Shown piece after piece: positions 54,036-62,007 of a stretch of DNA of 64,000 nt. The DNA is taken from NCBI GenBank assembly GCA_038134525.1, contig JAYPVI010000010.1, forward strand, positions 1-64,000. Direction: 5' to 3'. Origin of the DNA: GCA-002727735 sp038134525 (GTDB lineage Bacteria > Bacteroidota > Bacteroidia > Flavobacteriales_D > Parvicellaceae). The notes beneath the pieces are model-generated. The model saw only the letters and a program-made list of their open reading frames with translations, had not been told where the DNA came from and did no database searches. How positions within the stretch are numbered: position 1 is the first letter of the stretch; each line of letters starts with the position of its first letter. A program made the position numbers and the translations under genes.

Positions 54036-54401
54036 CTAAGGAAAAAACTTTCTTGTAGTGCTATTTCTCTTAACATCTTTAAAAACCCATTCTCCGTATG
54101 GTTTTCCGTTTTTGAATAATCCTCTGTAAAGCTCATTCCCATTACTGTCATAAACTATAATAGATCCATTAGGGACTCCATTATCAAAATGGCCTACACT
54201 TTGAAGCTGTCCATTTTGATGATAAACTACAACTTCCCCATCTTTGACTAGTTGTTCACCCTTTTTTGTCCGATATTTTTGATTTTCAGGATGCAGATTT
54301 GATGAAGGATTACTATCACATGAAAAAAACAGTAGAAAAAAGATATAAAAAACTAAATGGCATCTTTTTTGAACTAAATAATTTATGAATAGAAAATACA
54401 T
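54036..54401 (-). CDS. YwqK-like MORN-variant lipoprotein, 121 aa
   Basis: A predicted lipoprotein: a long hydrophobic start with lipobox FFSC (Cys28), then a polar linker and about three YwqK-type repeats (VVYHQNGQLQSVGHFDNGVPNGS, IVYDSNGNELYRGLFKNGKPYGE, ending VFKDVKRN). ATG 54401 is the only usable start in this frame before the signal sequence, and it lies 17 bp inside the divergent DUF3108 gene. Probably surface or periplasmic; function unknown. Confidence 0.75.
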   Translation of the reverse strand: MYFLFINYLVQKRCHLVFYIFFLLFFSCDSNPSSNLHPENQKYRTKKGEQLVKDGEVVVYHQNGQLQSVGHFDNGVPNGSIIVYDSNGNELYRGLFKNGKPYGEWVFKDVKRNSTTRKFFP

Positions 54402-55173
54402 CCTTTATAGTTTTTTTTTAATGCTTTGTTCATTCAGTAAATATGCCATTATTCCATTGGCCAAACCAAATATAAATACAGAACATAATAAACCCTTTTC
54501 ATTTGGAGAAAAGTTGAGTTATAAAATTGCTTACGGTATTATTGATGCAGGAAATGCCATTTTAGAGGTGAAACCCATTCAAACACACCCTGAGTGCTTT
54601 AGAGTTGTTGCAAAAGGATATACCAATTTTGCTTTTGATTGGTTCTTTAAAGTAAGAGATCATTATGAAAGCATCATAGATTCATCTACCATGAAGCCAA
54701 AATTCTTTATTCGAAAAGTAAGAGAAGGGAATACAAAGTTTGATCAATTTTACACCTTTGATCATGCAGATCAAATCGTTAATACTGGAAACAAGAAAAT
54801 AAGTGTCCCCGATAATATTCAAGACATGGTTTCATGTTATTTCTATGCAAGAACATTAGACCTGAAAAACCTAAAAAAGGATACCATTTTATCATTTTCC
54901 AGCATTGTTGATGAAGAAATTTATGATTTGAAAGTTAAATTCTTAGGTAGGGAACCCATTGAAATTAAAGCAGGGAATTTCAATGCATTAAAATTTTGCC
55001 CTGTTGTACAAAAAGGTAGGATATTCAAAAATGAGGAAGACTTAACGGTTTGGATATCAGATGATTACAATAAAACACCTCTTTTAGCAAAAGCGAAAAT
55101 TTGGGTGGGTTCAGTTAGAATGGAACTAGAAAAAATGGACGGAGAACTGAACTCACCAAATCTTCTCGAGTAG
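54385..55173 (+). CDS. DUF3108 domain exported protein
   Basis: A 262-residue protein with a signal peptide (about 1-21). The mature part begins with PFSFGEKLSYKIAYGIIDAGNAILEV, the classical start of DUF3108, and includes GYTNFAFDWFFKVRDHYESIIDS and the late TVWISDDYNKTPLLAKAKIWVGSVRMEL. DUF3108 proteins are periplasmic or outer-membrane-linked and their role is unknown. The first 17 bases overlap the divergent YwqK-like lipoprotein gene. Confidence 0.87.
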   Translation: MNRKYILYSFFLMLCSFSKYAIIPLAKPNINTEHNKPFSFGEKLSYKIAYGIIDAGNAILEVKPIQTHPECFRVVAKGYTNFAFDWFFKVRDHYESIIDSSTMKPKFFIRKVREGNTKFDQFYTFDHADQIVNTGNKKISVPDNIQDMVSCYFYARTLDLKNLKKDTILSFSSIVDEEIYDLKVKFLGREPIEIKAGNFNALKFCPVVQKGRIFKNEEDLTVWISDDYNKTPLLAKAKIWVGSVRMELEKMDGELNSPNLLE

Positions 55174-55284
55174 TTATCCTGTTAATATTGTTAATAAAAA
55201 AAGCAGATAATCTGGTCGGTTTTCAGAGTGTAATTGGTTTATTTTAATATATTCACCTTGTTATTAATCAAAAAATTTATAAAA

Positions 55285-55479
55285 ATGGCATATTCACATA
55301 CCAATAGTAAAGGAAGTACTTACTATTTACATTCTAAAGATGTAACTTTAAGAGGAGGAAGAAATCAAACTATTTATTATTTCTCAAGAGAAGAAGGATC
55401 TAACTCATGTGACTTACCTTCAGGAAAGAAAGTAATCGAAAATGAAAGAACTGGTTTACCTTTCTTAAAGAAAGCTTAA
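55285..55479 (+). CDS. conserved small protein, 64 aa
   Basis: A short protein starting MAYSHTNSKGSTYYLHSK, with LRGGRNQTIYYFSREE and ending ENERTGLPFLKKA. This arrangement recurs in many bacteria (Bacteroidota and cyanobacteria) as an uncharacterised small protein, with N-SKG-x-TYYLH at the start and N-x-RTGLP-x-L-KK at the end. ATG 55285 is used because it gives this conserved start; an in-frame ATG at 55234 adds unrelated residues. A strong terminator follows within 30 bp, so it is a single-gene unit. Confidence 0.8.
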   Translation: MAYSHTNSKGSTYYLHSKDVTLRGGRNQTIYYFSREEGSNSCDLPSGKKVIENERTGLPFLKKA

Positions 55480-55501
55480 TCAACTAAATTAATGATCAGA
55501 A

Positions 55502-55529
55502 AACCACTTCAATGAAGTGGTTTTTTTTT
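55502..55529 (+). terminator. strong intrinsic terminator after the 64-aa gene
   Basis: AACCACTTC, 3-nt loop, GAAGTGGTT (55502-55510 pairing with 55514-55522), followed by T to 55529. A 9-bp perfect stem. The LysE-type gene starts 16 bp later and must have its own promoter or depend on read-through. Confidence 0.85.
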
Positions 55530-55544
55530 GCCTATTTTTATAGA

Positions 55545-56195
55545 ATGGATCTTATTTTAAATGGCATATTATTCGGTGTTTTCATTAGTTTATTAATTGG
55601 TCCAGCATTATTTATCTTAATTGAAACCAGTATAAAAAAAGGGTTTAAGGCAGCTGTTTTATTGGATCTTGGTATTATTTTAAGTGATGCATTATATTTA
55701 ATTGCCTCACTATTTATTGCTGAAAAAATTAATGATTTGCTAAACTCCGTAAGCTATTTAAAATATATAGCGGGGGGTGTGTTTGTTCTAATAGGGGGAT
55801 ATTCTATAGCGAAAAATTATATTTCCCTCAAAGTCATTCCAAATCAGAAGGAAATAAAAGAAGTCAAAACATCAAGTGAAAACATCATTATTTATCCTTT
55901 TCAACTTATCGCAAAAGGCTTTGGTCTCAACGCAATTAACCCAGGGGTTTTGGTATTCTGGATTGCTGCTTGTACATACGCAACAAAAGAATTACAAATT
56001 CAAGGGTTCGGATTATTATATTATTTTGGCATTACCATAATAACCTTGTTTAGTATTGATTTACTTAAAATTTATTTCTCCAGTAAACTAAAAAATTATT
56101 TAACCCCTAAAACTTTATGCTATTTTGGAATCATTGTTGGCTGTATATTAGTATTCTTTGGTTTGACCATCTGCTTTAAAGAAATTAAACTATAA
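55545..56195 (+). CDS. LysE family amino-acid exporter
   Basis: A 216-residue inner-membrane protein with about six helices. The N-terminus ILNGILFGVFISLLIGPALFILIETSIKKGF is typical of LysE/RhtB translocators. ATG 55545 is used; an upstream in-frame ATG (55512) lies in the loop of the terminator hairpin. The exported amino acid is not determined. It abuts the FAD oxidoreductase gene with no spacer (TAA then ATG). Confidence 0.9.
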   Translation: MDLILNGILFGVFISLLIGPALFILIETSIKKGFKAAVLLDLGIILSDALYLIASLFIAEKINDLLNSVSYLKYIAGGVFVLIGGYSIAKNYISLKVIPNQKEIKEVKTSSENIIIYPFQLIAKGFGLNAINPGVLVFWIAACTYATKELQIQGFGLLYYFGITIITLFSIDLLKIYFSSKLKNYLTPKTLCYFGIIVGCILVFFGLTICFKEIKL

Positions 56196-57281
56196 ATGAA
56201 TTATGATTTTCTAATTGTTGGTCAAGGCATAGCTGGTTCCATAATTGCTTTACAATTGGAAAAGTTTAACAAACATTTCCTAATTATAGATAAAAATGAA
56301 AAAGTTACTAGTTCTAAAGTAGCTGCAGGTCTTATGCATCCTATGTCATTCAAAAGGTGTGTTATAAACTGGAATGGGGAGGTGTTTTATGATTACAGTC
56401 ATCAATTTTATAACGAATGTAATCAAATACTAAAAGATAAAACTTACAATGAATTTCCACTAGTTAGATTATTCAGTTCATATGAAGAACAAAACACTTG
56501 GTTAAGTAAAGCCCCAACAAAACTATTCACTCATATTTTATCCGAAAAAGAAAAAAAGGTTAAGCATGTAAATAATGATTTTGGAAATGGTATTTTAAAA
56601 AAATCTGCAAAATTAAATGCTTCTACATTTCTTGAAAACATTAAAGAGTACTTGCTTTATAAAAATAAATATAGAGAAGAATCTTTCTCCTTTGAAAACA
56701 TTTACAAAGATGGACATCAATTTAAAATGGGAGAAGATCGTTTTAAATACCTTATTTCTTGTCAAGGTCCCTTTTTGGACGCTTTTAACCCATTCCATTA
56801 TTTACCATTAATTCCAAATAAAGGTGAAATTTTAGAAATTCACTCTTCTCAGTTGCCACAATATATTTTAAGTAAAGGAATATTTACTATTCCAATGGGT
56901 GATAATAAATTTAGAATAGGAGCAACTTACAACAAAAGAGATTTAACTAAAAAAACTACTGATATGGCAAGGTTAGAACTAGTATCTAAATTAGATAAAA
57001 TGCTTTGCCAAAATGATATTAAAATACAAAATCATATATATGGATTTAGACCCACAACCATTGACCGTAAACCTTTGGTTGGTAGACATCCTGTAATTAA
57101 AAATGCATTCATTTTTAATGGAATGGGGTCAAAATCAATTCTTATGGCGCCACTACTTGGAAAACAGCTTGTTGAATACATATTATTAGGAAAAAAATTA
57201 CCGGAAGTAATTGATGTTAGTAGGTTTGATCATTACTTTTCTGCACAACATCATCAATTATGTTCAAAATTAGTAACTTAA
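56196..57281 (+). CDS. FAD-dependent oxidoreductase, DAO family
   Basis: A 361-residue flavoenzyme. The N-terminal dinucleotide motif VGQGIAGS (Gly9, Gly11, Gly14) binds FAD, and SSKVAAGLMHPM follows as in D-amino-acid-oxidase-like proteins. The C-terminal YGFRPTTIDRKPLVGRHP and NGMGSKSILMAPLLGKQL complete the FAD site. It probably oxidises an amine or amino-acid-like substrate; the identity is unknown. It is coupled directly to the LysE-type exporter, hinting that the two handle a related amino acid. Confidence 0.85.
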   Translation: MNYDFLIVGQGIAGSIIALQLEKFNKHFLIIDKNEKVTSSKVAAGLMHPMSFKRCVINWNGEVFYDYSHQFYNECNQILKDKTYNEFPLVRLFSSYEEQNTWLSKAPTKLFTHILSEKEKKVKHVNNDFGNGILKKSAKLNASTFLENIKEYLLYKNKYREESFSFENIYKDGHQFKMGEDRFKYLISCQGPFLDAFNPFHYLPLIPNKGEILEIHSSQLPQYILSKGIFTIPMGDNKFRIGATYNKRDLTKKTTDMARLELVSKLDKMLCQNDIKIQNHIYGFRPTTIDRKPLVGRHPVIKNAFIFNGMGSKSILMAPLLGKQLVEYILLGKKLPEVIDVSRFDHYFSAQHHQLCSKLVT

Positions 57282-57357
57282 TCCCGATTTGTTCGTATTT
57301 CATTTTTTGGCATATTTATTGAACAAGAAATGATAACTTATTAAAATTTAATATCAA

Positions 57358-57792
57358 ATGAAGAATTATAAAATAATAATGAATAGCGTTTTGTCGATGA
57401 TCTTGTGTTGGGGACTTGCTACAACTACTACAGCTCAATGCGTAAAAGGGAATTGTTTTAAAGGGCACGGCACATATGAATGGGAAAATGGTGACTTCTA
57501 TGAAGGAATGTGGAAGGCCGGAAAACCTGATGGTAACGGTACGTTTTATTTTGAAAACGGAGACAACTACGTTGGAAGGTTTGCTGATGGCTTAAAAAAT
57601 GGACATGGAAAATACACATGGAAAAATGGTAATACCTATGATGGAAATTGGTCAAAAGATAAAATGAATGGTCGTGGCGAATATTATTGGGCAAAGGAAG
57701 GCGCTAAGTTTAGTGGTGAATTTCTAGATGGACAATTTTCCAATGTTGAAATTGGAGCCCCTGTAGAAAGCCCTACTGAATTCCCAAAATAA
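57358..57792 (+). CDS. MORN repeat protein, exported, 144 aa
   Basis: A signal peptide (about 1-26, ending TTAQ) precedes a run of canonical MORN units: GTYEWENGDFYEGMWKAGKPDGN, GTFYFENGDNYVGRFADGLKNGH, GKYTWKNGNTYDGNWSKDKMNGR and GEYYWAKEGAKFSGEFLDGQ. Four full repeats, with a short proline-rich tail. Classical MORN repeats bind lipids or proteins at membranes; here the protein should act in the periplasm or outside. Unlike the three YwqK-type proteins in the window, these are the standard G-x-G-x-x-x-x-x-x-G-x-x-Y-x-G-x-W form. Confidence 0.87.
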   Translation: MKNYKIIMNSVLSMILCWGLATTTTAQCVKGNCFKGHGTYEWENGDFYEGMWKAGKPDGNGTFYFENGDNYVGRFADGLKNGHGKYTWKNGNTYDGNWSKDKMNGRGEYYWAKEGAKFSGEFLDGQFSNVEIGAPVESPTEFPK

Positions 57793-57793
57793 G

Positions 57794-58456
57794 TTAATTA
57801 TTTACAGCAGCTGCAATTGCTGCTATATATAAATTTTCATATTTACCCTCCAAAGCTTCAATGCAATGATGTATTGTTGCTCCAGTAGTAACCACATCAT
57901 CCACAATAATAATATTTGATTTGTTGCTTAAGCTAGATTTTAACAGGTATTCATTTTTCATGTTTTCCCAACGTTCATACTGCATGCTATGTGTTTGGGT
58001 TTTTAATGAGTTAATCCTCATTAAAAGTTGATTATTTACTGGAAGTTTTGTAATGCTAGAGATTCCTTCAGCAATGATTTCAGACTGATTATAACCTCTC
58101 TTTCTAATCTTTTTTTTACTTATTGGAACTGGGACCAAAATACAATTCTTCTCTTGTTGGCTCCTTTCCATTATTAAAAAACCTAGTTCTACGCCTAACA
58201 AAAATGCTGCATCCTTATTTCCTTTATATTTAATCTGATGTAATATTTTTTGTATCACATCGTTTTTAATATAACGATAAGCGAAATAATGATATTGAAT
58301 GTTTGAATGATATAAAAATTGTGTTTGATCTTTTAAATCGCAGCTTTTAAGCTCCATCCAACATCCAGAACAAATGGCTTTTTCGCTCTGAACAAGAGGT
58401 GATCCACATCCAGCACATTGTAAAGGATAAATTAAATTAATAAAGTCTTTAAACAT
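57794..58456 (-). CDS. comF: ComF family phosphoribosyltransferase-like protein
   Basis: A 220-residue protein of the ComF family, linked to DNA uptake and recombination in transformable bacteria. ATG 58456 is used; it gives MFKDFINLIYPLQCAGCG, the normal start, and avoids the 14 non-conserved residues of a longer frame (58498). A zinc finger is formed by Cys14/Cys17 and Cys29/Cys32. The PRTase motif is IIIVDDVVTTGATI near the C-terminus. Natural competence is not implied on its own. It converges on the MORN gene with a 1-bp gap. Confidence 0.92.
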   Translation of the reverse strand: MFKDFINLIYPLQCAGCGSPLVQSEKAICSGCWMELKSCDLKDQTQFLYHSNIQYHYFAYRYIKNDVIQKILHQIKYKGNKDAAFLLGVELGFLIMERSQQEKNCILVPVPISKKKIRKRGYNQSEIIAEGISSITKLPVNNQLLMRINSLKTQTHSMQYERWENMKNEYLLKSSLSNKSNIIIVDDVVTTGATIHHCIEALEGKYENLYIAAIAAAVNN

Positions 58457-58527
58457 TTCCCTATGAATTAAAATTTCAAAAATGCCACAAAAAAACACAT
58501 AAGATTTTTAAAATTGCATGTAATTGT

Positions 58528-59490
58528 ATGGAAGAAAAAAAGAAATCAAAGCTACCTCTACTCCTAAACATTGTATTAATACTTCTTGTGGTATTTTTAG
58601 CTTTCAAAATCAGCGAATTAACAAAGAAAAATCACGAATTCAGACAAGAACTATTTTCATTAGTAAAAGAGAATGAAGAAATGAATCAAATAATCATCAG
58701 TCAAGATATTGTTTCTGTTGCTGATAAAACCAATCTGAAAGAAAACCTAAAAATGCTTTTATTTTCCTATGATAGTCTTGAAGAAAATAACAGTGTAGCT
58801 ATAGATAGTATTAATAGTCAGAGATTAAAAATTAATGCTTTAATGGAAAAAGTGGAAAAACTTGATAAAAAGTCAAAAAATGATTGGAGACAAATATACA
58901 AATTAAAAAAAGAAGCGGAAACGTTGAGGGGCATCATGAAAGGGTATATTCATACCATCGATTCTTTAAATACATTGAATATTAATTTATCAAATGACTT
59001 AACTGAAAAGACTAACAAATTAAATTCGGCTAACAACCAAAATAAAAAAATAAAAAAGGAAAATGAAGCACTTCAAAAACAGGTGGCGATTGGTGCTGTA
59101 CTTCAAATTAATAATGTTCTTTCTACTGGAATAAGGGTCCGTAATTCAGGGACACAAAGTGAAACAACAAGAGCATCAAAAACAAATATGATAAAAACCT
59201 GTTTTTCCGTCATTGAAAATAAATTAGCTAATTCTGGAAATAAAGAAATTTTCATTCGTGTAACTAATGAAATTGGAGATGTATTAGAAGCGCCTACCCC
59301 ATTAAGTATAATTGATGAAAACAAAAAGAAATTAAACATGAGTTCAAAAAGAACGATAAATTATCAGAATGAAAATACCGACTTATGTGTTTATTATGAA
59401 GTTGAAACCACTCTAGAGCCTGGGAATTATAAAATTGAAATTTTTGCAGAAGGATTTCTGATAGGCGAAACGAGTCTTGGGCTGAGATAA
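58528..59490 (+). CDS. hypothetical membrane-anchored coiled-coil protein, 320 aa
   Basis: After a short basic N-terminus, one membrane helix (about 10-28) anchors the protein. A long coiled coil follows (about 30-195; LTKKNHEFRQELFSLVKENEEM and KKEAETLRGIMKGYIHTIDSLN are typical). The last about 120 residues, IGAVLQINNVLSTGIRVRNSG onward, form a separate beta-rich domain. The plan suggests a periplasmic or envelope-spanning spacer with a terminal binding domain. I do not recognise a family. It begins the three-gene run with a 42-bp gap to the next gene. Confidence 0.75.
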   Translation: MEEKKKSKLPLLLNIVLILLVVFLAFKISELTKKNHEFRQELFSLVKENEEMNQIIISQDIVSVADKTNLKENLKMLLFSYDSLEENNSVAIDSINSQRLKINALMEKVEKLDKKSKNDWRQIYKLKKEAETLRGIMKGYIHTIDSLNTLNINLSNDLTEKTNKLNSANNQNKKIKKENEALQKQVAIGAVLQINNVLSTGIRVRNSGTQSETTRASKTNMIKTCFSVIENKLANSGNKEIFIRVTNEIGDVLEAPTPLSIIDENKKKLNMSSKRTINYQNENTDLCVYYEVETTLEPGNYKIEIFAEGFLIGETSLGLR

Positions 59491-59532
59491 ACTTATAATA
59501 TAAAAATTAGCGCAATAAGAAAAACCAGTATA

Positions 59533-60375
59533 ATGAATACATACTGCCATATATCTAAAAAGTACATATTGTACTTTTTCCAAAAGTGCCTTATTTTTTT
59601 TATTATTCTACTTACCATGAGTCATCTATCAACTGTCAATGGACAACATGTGGATTATTTAAAAGAAAGATGGATCAAAAACCCCTTTTCCTTAAAAGCT
59701 AAAGATAATAATGATTGGAATTTTGAAGATGCTAATGACTTCAATATTAATCGTAAAAATTATCAATCAATAAAAAATGAATTGGACATAGGTGCCCTAT
59801 TGTATTTAAAAAATGATTTCACTAGAGGGGATTTTAATACAATTGATGTTCCATATAATTTATTTAATTCCCACCAATTAGGAATTAAAAAATACATTAA
59901 AACCATTGAAAGTAAAAGAAAATATTTTAATTTTCAGATAGGAATTGGCACAATTTTACACCACTTAAATTTAGGGGAAAACGAGGCAAACATAACAGAT
60001 GATACCATTACTTTTTTTCTTTCTTCAAAAGAAGTGAAAAAAAATTTTTTCAGATTTAACTATCTTTCAATTCCTATTAAATTTAATTTAAAACCCTTTC
60101 CCTCTAAAAAGAACACTTTACAAATTGGTGCATCTTTTCAGTACCATCATTTATTACGCGGTAAATACGAATTGCAATACCTAGAACTAAACAATACTTT
60201 AAAAAATATTACGATTGGTAAACTACATCATGTTAATCGTTTTTTATCAAGTAGAATTCAACTTTCATATAAAAATATTGGCGTTTATGTTGAAAATGGA
60301 ATAACTTCAATTTCTACTATTTTTCAATCTCCTTATTCTTTAAGCTTTGGTGTTATCCTATGCAGTTATCAATAA
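59533..60375 (+). CDS. hypothetical exported protein, probable outer-membrane barrel, 280 aa
   Basis: A signal sequence is likely (hydrophobic stretch about 14-37, ending TVNGQ). The mature part consists of alternating amphipathic beta strands and ends in YSLSFGVILCSYQ, a plausible barrel terminus. KNTLQIGASFQYHHLLRG and RFLSSRIQLSYKNIGVYVENG are barrel-like strands. It could be an outer-membrane barrel related to PorT-like proteins, but the match is only by appearance. It overlaps the DUF4837 gene by 16 bp. Confidence 0.7.
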   Translation: MNTYCHISKKYILYFFQKCLIFFIILLTMSHLSTVNGQHVDYLKERWIKNPFSLKAKDNNDWNFEDANDFNINRKNYQSIKNELDIGALLYLKNDFTRGDFNTIDVPYNLFNSHQLGIKKYIKTIESKRKYFNFQIGIGTILHHLNLGENEANITDDTITFFLSSKEVKKNFFRFNYLSIPIKFNLKPFPSKKNTLQIGASFQYHHLLRGKYELQYLELNNTLKNITIGKLHHVNRFLSSRIQLSYKNIGVYVENGITSISTIFQSPYSLSFGVILCSYQ

Positions 60376-61382
60376 AAAATATCTCGGTTCTCTTCGTAAT
60401 ATTTTTAATGCATTCAGGTTGCAATTTAAACGAGTATGACCCTTCCATTTATAAGCCTAAAGCAAAAAAAGATTTTGGTCAAATTTTATTTTCACTTCCT
60501 AAAAAATACTGGAACCACCCCATAGGAAATGAGCTAATTAATCAATTTGAACGATTGAATAAATCTACTCCGTTACCCTATGAAAAGTATTTTGAAATCG
60601 ATTTTATTGTCCCTGAAAATTTAGTAAATAAACTAAAAAACAAAAGCTGTATTGTAGTGGTTAAAATTGACCCTAGTCAAACTCCATTTAAAGAACCTAC
60701 TTTTATCAAGGACTTATGGGCTAATGGACAGTTGGTAGCCGAACTTTCATTCAAAAATAAAGAACGGGCATTAAGTTACTTTTCTACCTCTTGTTCTGAA
60801 CTTATTCATGAAATAAATTCCTTTTATTACCAATCTATAATTAAGGGATACTCAAAACAAAATAGTATTAACTCAAACACAAGTAAAGAGTTAAATTGGA
60901 ATATAAGAGCACCAAAAGAAATGAAATTGAATAAAAAATCAAATCGTTTTTGGTGGTTTAGCCAACTAGAGATGAAAAAAGATCAAAATGGAACTCATGA
61001 AATTCAAAAAGGAATAGTTATCTACAAAACTCCCTATTATAGTGAATCTCAATTCACTATAGAACATCAACAGAAACTTAGGGATTCTATTAGTAAAATA
61101 CATTTAATAGGGAAAACAAAAGATTCCTATATGATTTCAAGAAATGATGATCTAGCTCCAATTGAAGGAATAGCTATGAAAATCAAAAATCAATATGTAT
61201 TTAAAACAACAGGGGCATGGAAAATGGTAAATGATAAAATGGGGGGGGCTTTCATTAATTATGCCTTTCTATCATATGATAAGAGAGAGATTATTAATGT
61301 GGATGGTTACGTTTATGCTCCTAACTTTAAAAAATTAATGCTCATAAGGGAATTAGAGGCTATTATTTACTCTGCCCTATAG
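60360..61382 (+). CDS. DUF4837 family lipoprotein
   Basis: A 340-residue lipoprotein: lipobox HSGC (Cys21) after a hydrophobic start. The mature part opens with a KPKAKKDFGQILFSLPKKYWNHPIGNELINQFE stretch that matches DUF4837 (weak nuclease-like scaffold; function unknown), followed by NIRAPKEM and later GAWKMVNDKMGGAFINYAFLSYD, also typical. It is the last gene of the three-gene run, with a 16-bp overlap upstream and a 20-bp overlap with the convergent membrane-protein gene. Confidence 0.82.
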   Translation: MQLSIKNISVLFVIFLMHSGCNLNEYDPSIYKPKAKKDFGQILFSLPKKYWNHPIGNELINQFERLNKSTPLPYEKYFEIDFIVPENLVNKLKNKSCIVVVKIDPSQTPFKEPTFIKDLWANGQLVAELSFKNKERALSYFSTSCSELIHEINSFYYQSIIKGYSKQNSINSNTSKELNWNIRAPKEMKLNKKSNRFWWFSQLEMKKDQNGTHEIQKGIVIYKTPYYSESQFTIEHQQKLRDSISKIHLIGKTKDSYMISRNDDLAPIEGIAMKIKNQYVFKTTGAWKMVNDKMGGAFINYAFLSYDKREIINVDGYVYAPNFKKLMLIRELEAIIYSAL

Positions 61383-62007
61383 TGGATAGTCCTATTTCTT
61401 CAAACAATATAAATCTTTCAATTGCTGATTTTTTAATTTGAGTACTAACTTCTTGAAAGTTAGTAAATGATTCTTCCTCAATATTCAATTTATTCCCATT
61501 CGATTTTAGCACTAAAATTCCTGCTTGACTCATTTTAATGTGTTTAATCTGTTCCCAACGAAATATATCAGGATGATTTGAAAAGTAAATGATAGCCTTT
61601 TCATTTAAAATAATTTTGAAATGATTCTTCCCTACAAAAAGAAAAACGATTCCTTCAATTATAATCAAAGCGAGTATGAAACTAAAAATTAATCCGTTTT
61701 CAGAAAAAATATTTACCATAACAATTAATGGCAAAAAAATAAAGAATGGCAATAACTCATTTGTAAGTAATTTACTCCATCCATTTCTCGTAAAAACATA
61801 TCCATCATTATCTTTTAAAAGTATATAGTTTTTCCAACGCCATACCACACGAAGTATAAAAAAAATCAGTAAAAAAAGACAAATAATTATGTTAATTTGA
61901 CCGATAAAAGGGATGATAATATCTAAGTCTTTGTGGTATTGAATAAAAGAGATGATTGCATAAAAAATAGCAACTATTATGCTAAAAGACCTAAATAATC
62001 TATTCAT
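61363..62007 (-). CDS. hypothetical membrane protein with PH-like C-terminus, 214 aa
   Basis: Four hydrophobic helices (about 5-23, 31-53, 86-102 and 105-124) are followed by about 80 soluble residues: NHFKIILNEKAIIYFSNHPDIFRWEQIKHIKMSQAGILVLKSNG, which look like a bacterial PH (YcxB-type) domain with its W-x-x-I-x-x-I step. A membrane sensor or regulator is possible. It is coupled to the transglycosylase gene by a TAATG overlap and converges on DUF4837 with a 20-bp overlap. Confidence 0.72.
   Translation of the reverse strand: MNRLFRSFSIIVAIFYAIISFIQYHKDLDIIIPFIGQINIIICLFLLIFFILRVVWRWKNYILLKDNDGYVFTRNGWSKLLTNELLPFFIFLPLIVMVNIFSENGLIFSFILALIIIEGIVFLFVGKNHFKIILNEKAIIYFSNHPDIFRWEQIKHIKMSQAGILVLKSNGNKLNIEEESFTNFQEVSTQIKKSAIERFILFEEIGLSTIGQSK

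Noticed and set aside
53939..54151. 70-codon minus-strand frame between the membrane-protein and YwqK-like lipoprotein genes
   Set aside because: It overlaps the lipoprotein gene in another frame and lacks any family or signal character.
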